A stretch of 7,796 nt of DNA from an uncultured Phascolarctobacterium sp. (GTDB lineage: Bacteria; Bacillota; Negativicutes; Acidaminococcales; Acidaminococcaceae), in assembly GCA_949287345.1 (NCBI GenBank), contig CASEGD010000044.1, forward strand, positions 1-7,796, given 5' to 3'. Every line of letters starts with the position of its first letter. Within the stretch, counting starts at the first letter, position 1. The notes beneath the pieces are model-generated. The model had not been told where the DNA came from. It searched no databases and saw nothing but the letters and a program-made list of their open reading frames with translations. Of this stretch, positions 5,532 to 7,796 are shown piece by piece. Made by a program: the position numbers and the translations under genes.

Positions 5532-5990
5532 CTACCTCCCCAACTTATTTTCCTCATCACAATCGCCGTTGAGCGGCAGGGAGAATTTGAAGTGGAAATT
5601 GTGCATGCCTTCGCGCTGGTAAAAGCGGTGGGTGTCGTGGCGCAGTTGGTTGCAGGCAACTTCAAGCTGCACGCAGCTCTGCGCTTTGGCGATTTTAACC
5701 GCTTCGGCAAACATAATTTTGCCAACGCCGCGGTTTCGGCAGCTCGGCGCAACGGCAAATTCCATAATTTCGGCGATACGCGCGGTGTGGTGCAGCTGCT
5801 GTTCAAAACGCAGGTTCAGCATGCCGCATGGTTTGCCGCTGTCTTCGTAAATCAGGCAGTAGTAATTTTTATCAGCAAGCTGCTGCAAATATATTGAAGT
5901 AAATTTTTCATAGTCCAGCACCGTCGCTTCCATATCGCAGATTAAGTTATATATTTCGCGGCAGTCCGCCGCTGTGCTTTGGCGCAACAT
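5532..5990 (-). CDS. GNAT family N-acetyltransferase
   Basis: A 152-aa soluble acetyltransferase that should use acetyl-CoA to acetylate a small amine or protein target; the substrate is not evident. Motif A is complete: strand EFAVAPSCR (77-85) followed by the pyrophosphate-binding R-x-R-G-x-G (RNRGVG, 85-90) and helix KIMFAEAVKIAK. Motif B is seen in LEVACNQ and the HRFYQREGM ending (121-129), the N..a..FY...GF pattern of small-molecule N-acetyltransferases. Length is typical. GGAGG (5996-6000) is 5 nt from ATG 5990, but that ribosome site is also the right arm of a 12-bp hairpin (5996-6031). The C-terminal GDCDEENKLGR is beyond the fold and probably disordered. Same strand as the PAP2 and ATPase genes, with the PAP2 stop 59 bp upstream. 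Confidence 0.88.
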   Translation of the reverse strand: MLRQSTAADCREIYNLICDMEATVLDYEKFTSIYLQQLADKNYYCLIYEDSGKPCGMLNLRFEQQLHHTARIAEIMEFAVAPSCRNRGVGKIMFAEAVKIAKAQSCVQLEVACNQLRHDTHRFYQREGMHNFHFKFSLPLNGDCDEENKLGR

Positions 5991-5995
5991 AAAAA

Positions 5996-6031
5996 CCTCC
6001 GTATGTTTTTGTATATTGTAACATACGGAGG
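5996..6031 (-). terminator. Hairpin combining PAP2 terminator, GNAT ribosome site and -10 box
   Basis: CCTCCGTATGTT (5996-6007) and AACATACGGAGG (6020-6031) form a perfect 12-bp stem with a 12-base loop. On the minus strand the stem is followed by TTTTT (5991-5995), as in an intrinsic terminator for the PAP2 gene. The same 3' arm contains GGAGG, the ribosome site of the GNAT gene. The loop side carries TGTTACAAT (6015-6023), an extended -10 box also seen upstream of PAP2. Read-through RNA would hide the ribosome site; RNA started locally would leave it free. Confidence 0.65.
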
Positions 6032-6049
6032 TAAAGCGCAGGTAAAATT

Positions 6050-6580
6050 TTAGTTCTGCTTAAAGCGCGGCAGGATGTTTAACACAACGGTGCTGCCAAA
6101 GTAAGCGGTAACAATGCCGCCGATAATATCCAGCGGGTAATGCACGCCAAGGTACAGGCGCGAAAACGCAACCAGCACGGCAAGCGCCATAATAAAGCCG
6201 CTGAAATATTTGGGCAGCAGCCGCCAGTACACAAAAGCGCTGGCAAACGCCGCTGTGGTATGCCCGCTGGGGAAGGAATAGCCGCTTGCTTCTGCGAGCG
6301 GTGCAAGCTGGGCCAGCACTTCAAACGGGCGCGGGCGCATAACGGCGTTTTTAAAAATAACATTGCTGATAAATGTGCTTAACAGCAGTGCCGCCGCTGC
6401 CGCAATGCCAACGCTGCGCGTTTTGGGGTTTATAATCAAAACGGCGGCGGTAAAAATCCAAAACCAGCCCAAATCGCCCAAAAAGCTTATGCCCGCCCAA
6501 AAGTTGTGCAGCGGTTCGTGGTGCAGCGCGTCATGTATCAAAAGCAAAAGCTGTGCGTCAAGCTGCGTTAAATATGCCAT
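6050..6580 (-). CDS. PAP2-family membrane phosphatase (BcrC-like)
   Basis: A 176-aa integral membrane phosphatase of the PAP2 superfamily, of the size of BcrC-type undecaprenyl-diphosphate phosphatases, which recycle the lipid carrier for cell-wall and surface glycans on the outer face of the membrane. The three signature motifs are intact: K77-x6-R84-P85 (KNAVMRPRP), PSGH at 104-107, and SR-x5-H-x3-D with S140, R141, H147 and D151. Hydrophobic segments lie at about 36-51, 55-75, 106-120, 126-142 and 152-170. AAAGGAG (6588-6594) is 7 nt from ATG 6580, confirming the start. It lies 69 bp after the ATPase on the same strand. Phosphatidylglycerophosphate or another lipid phosphate remains possible as substrate. 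Confidence 0.9.
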   Translation of the reverse strand: MAYLTQLDAQLLLLIHDALHHEPLHNFWAGISFLGDLGWFWIFTAAVLIINPKTRSVGIAAAAALLLSTFISNVIFKNAVMRPRPFEVLAQLAPLAEASGYSFPSGHTTAAFASAFVYWRLLPKYFSGFIMALAVLVAFSRLYLGVHYPLDIIGGIVTAYFGSTVVLNILPRFKQN

Positions 6581-6621
6581 GCTGCCACTCCTTTCCGCCT
6601 GCGGGCGCTTTTGTTATTTTT

Positions 6622-6630
6622 ATTGTAACA
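6622..6630 (-). promoter_or_regulatory. Extended -10 promoter of the PAP2 gene
   Basis: The minus strand reads TGTTACAAT, a TGn plus TACAAT extended -10, about 42 bp before the PAP2 start. The longer string TATGTTACAATA also occurs on the minus strand at the GNAT gene (6014-6025). No good -35 is seen, which extended -10 promoters tolerate. It gives PAP2 its own promoter after the ATPase. Confidence 0.45.
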
Positions 6631-6649
6631 TAAATAAATTAAACGCATA

Positions 6650-7796
6650 TTAAAACCTGCTTGCGCTGATTTTTTTAAAAAACTTGCACACTTCAATCTG
6701 CACGATGGAAAGTGTGGACAGGCCGAACACCGTCAGCCACAAACCGCCGCTGAGTGTGGTGAGCTTAAAGACGCTCTGCAAGGCGGGCATCAGCAAAATG
6801 CAGGCCAGCAGCGCGGCGCTGACTGCAAAGCTTACCCACAGCCACGGGTTATGCCCTTCGGCGCGCACCCAGATGTATTCCGTATTGGAACGCTGGTTAA
6901 AGGCGCGCAGCATCTGCGAAAACGCCAGCACGCAGAACGCCATCGTCTGGCCTGTGCTGTGGCTGTGGCTTGCGCCGATGTAGTAGGCGGTAAGGGTCAG
7001 CATTGCCACAAACACGCCTTGTGTTACAACGCGGTGGATAAGGCCGCGTTCAAACAGCGTGCCGCTTTTTACGGGTTTGTGTTTCATAATGTTTTTGCTG
7101 GCAGGGTCAACGCCAAGCGCTAGTGCGGGCAGCGTTGCAGTCGCCAGGTTTATCCACAAAATGTGTACGGCCAAAAGCGGCGCGGGCAGGTTAAACAGCG
7201 TGGCGGCAAACAAAGTGGTAATTTCGGCAATGTTGCCCGCCAGTAAAAACTGAATAACCTTTTGCAGATTGCGGTACACGCGGCGGCCTTCCTTAATGGC
7301 AAAGGCAATGGTGTTAAAGCTGTCGTCCAAAAGTATCATATCTGCCGCGTTTTTGGCAACGTCGGTGCCGGTAATGCCCATGGCGATGCCGATATCCGCA
7401 GCTTTCAGCGCAGGCGAATCGTTCACGCCGTCGCCGGTCATGGCGGCAACTTCGCCGGTGCGTTTCAGCGACTGGATAATGCGCAGCTTGTCGGCGGGGG
7501 ATACGCGCGCAAACACGGTGGTGTTTTTAACGGCGCTGTCCAGCTCCGCGTCCGTCATGGCGTTCAGCTCGCTGCCGGATATAACCATATCGCCGTCGCG
7601 GCAAATGTCCAGTTCGCGCGCAATGGCAGCGGCGGTAATTTTGTGGTCGCCGGTAATCATCACGGTGCGGATGCCTGCTTCGCGGCAGGTGCGCACGGCA
7701 GCGGCAACCTCCTTGCGCGGCGGGTCAATCATGCCGGCGGCGCCGATAAAGGTTAAGCCGTACTCGATATTTTCATCGTCGTCCTGCGGCACGGAG
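6650..7796 (-). CDS. P-type cation-transporting ATPase, type II, C-terminal part
   Basis: The frame stays open to the window edge, so the N-terminal part (actuator domain, M1-M4 and the DKTGT phosphorylation site) lies outside; a GTG at 7790-7792 is an internal valine. Counting from that valine, the visible part holds MIDPPR (21-26), MITGDH (45-50) and the hinge TGDGVNDSPAL (119-129) of the P domain, then six C-terminal helices. This is the layout of Ca2+-type (PMCA/SERCA-like) bacterial pumps driving cation export with ATP. M5 keeps N187 and E190, matching SERCA N768 and E771. M6 reads INLATATLPALALG: N215 and T218 match N796 and T799, but the position of calcium ligand D800 is alanine (A219, codon 7136-7138). 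Cation specificity may therefore differ. No terminator is seen before PAP2. Confidence 0.93.
   Translation of the reverse strand, partial: SVPQDDDENIEYGLTFIGAAGMIDPPRKEVAAAVRTCREAGIRTVMITGDHKITAAAIARELDICRDGDMVISGSELNAMTDAELDSAVKNTTVFARVSPADKLRIIQSLKRTGEVAAMTGDGVNDSPALKAADIGIAMGITGTDVAKNAADMILLDDSFNTIAFAIKEGRRVYRNLQKVIQFLLAGNIAEITTLFAATLFNLPAPLLAVHILWINLATATLPALALGVDPASKNIMKHKPVKSGTLFERGLIHRVVTQGVFVAMLTLTAYYIGASHSHSTGQTMAFCVLAFSQMLRAFNQRSNTEYIWVRAEGHNPWLWVSFAVSAALLACILLMPALQSVFKLTTLSGGLWLTVFGLSTLSIVQIEVCKFFKKISASRF

Noticed and set aside
5592..5897. Open frame of 101 codons on the plus strand
   Set aside because: Antisense to the GNAT gene, which has intact acetyl-CoA motifs and a good ribosome site.
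6596..6607. CGCC-TGCG-GGCG hairpin before the PAP2 gene as a terminator or attenuator
   Set aside because: Only four base pairs, no T-run on the minus strand; likely chance in GC-rich DNA.
7262..7756. Open frame of 164 codons on the plus strand
   Set aside because: Antisense to the conserved P domain of the ATPase; the Ala/Gly/His-rich product reflects GC-rich codons of the real gene.

Overview
The window suggests a low-to-mid GC Firmicute, possibly an LPS-bearing Negativicute of the Acidaminococcaceae kind. Evidence is the strong AAGGAGG-type ribosome sites, compact hairpin-plus-T-run terminators, and an ArnT-like glycosyltransferase beside ordinary housekeeping genes. The taxonomic guess is inference only.

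Layout. Positions 1-36 look like the tail of a sensor histidine kinase. A promoter carrying three TTCAG repeats at exact 11-bp steps leads into a 536-aa membrane glycosyltransferase (155-1765, +). A two-way terminator separates it from a convergent pair on the minus strand: an alpha/beta hydrolase (3111-2284) followed by D-aminoacyl-tRNA deacylase dtd (2264-1803). The right end is all minus strand: a truncated P-type cation ATPase (7796-6650), a PAP2 phosphatase (6580-6050) and a GNAT acetyltransferase (5990-5532).

The centre (about 3124-5520) is the highlight: a complete-looking compact type V-F CRISPR effector module, all on the plus strand and visibly more AT-rich than its neighbours. In order it holds a promoter (3449-3478); a tracrRNA (about 3485-3610) with four stem-loops and an anti-repeat, whose stem 2 carries the GAGAAGTG / TAACGCTCG signature I recall from AsCas12f1 tracrRNA; a CRISPR array of five full 32-nt repeats, five 34-36-nt spacers and a decayed terminal repeat (3709-4075); and a 464-aa Cas12f nuclease (4091-5485) closed by a terminator. 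The effector is AsCas12f1-like along its whole length, with RuvC residues D230, E329 and D434, but carries an extra 29-residue Cys-rich insertion (C406, C409, C419, C422) between the usual zinc ribbon and RuvC-III. No cas1, cas2 or cas4 is present.

How it should work: tracrRNA anti-repeat 3593-3602 pairs with ten consecutive bases of the 3' half of the repeat, one of them a G-U wobble. This fixes array transcription as plus strand, toward the effector, in agreement with the decayed repeat at the right end. The predicted output is a Cas12f-tracrRNA-crRNA complex that cuts DNA. The family is known; this member, its second zinc knuckle and its tracrRNA-array-effector order are what deserve attention.
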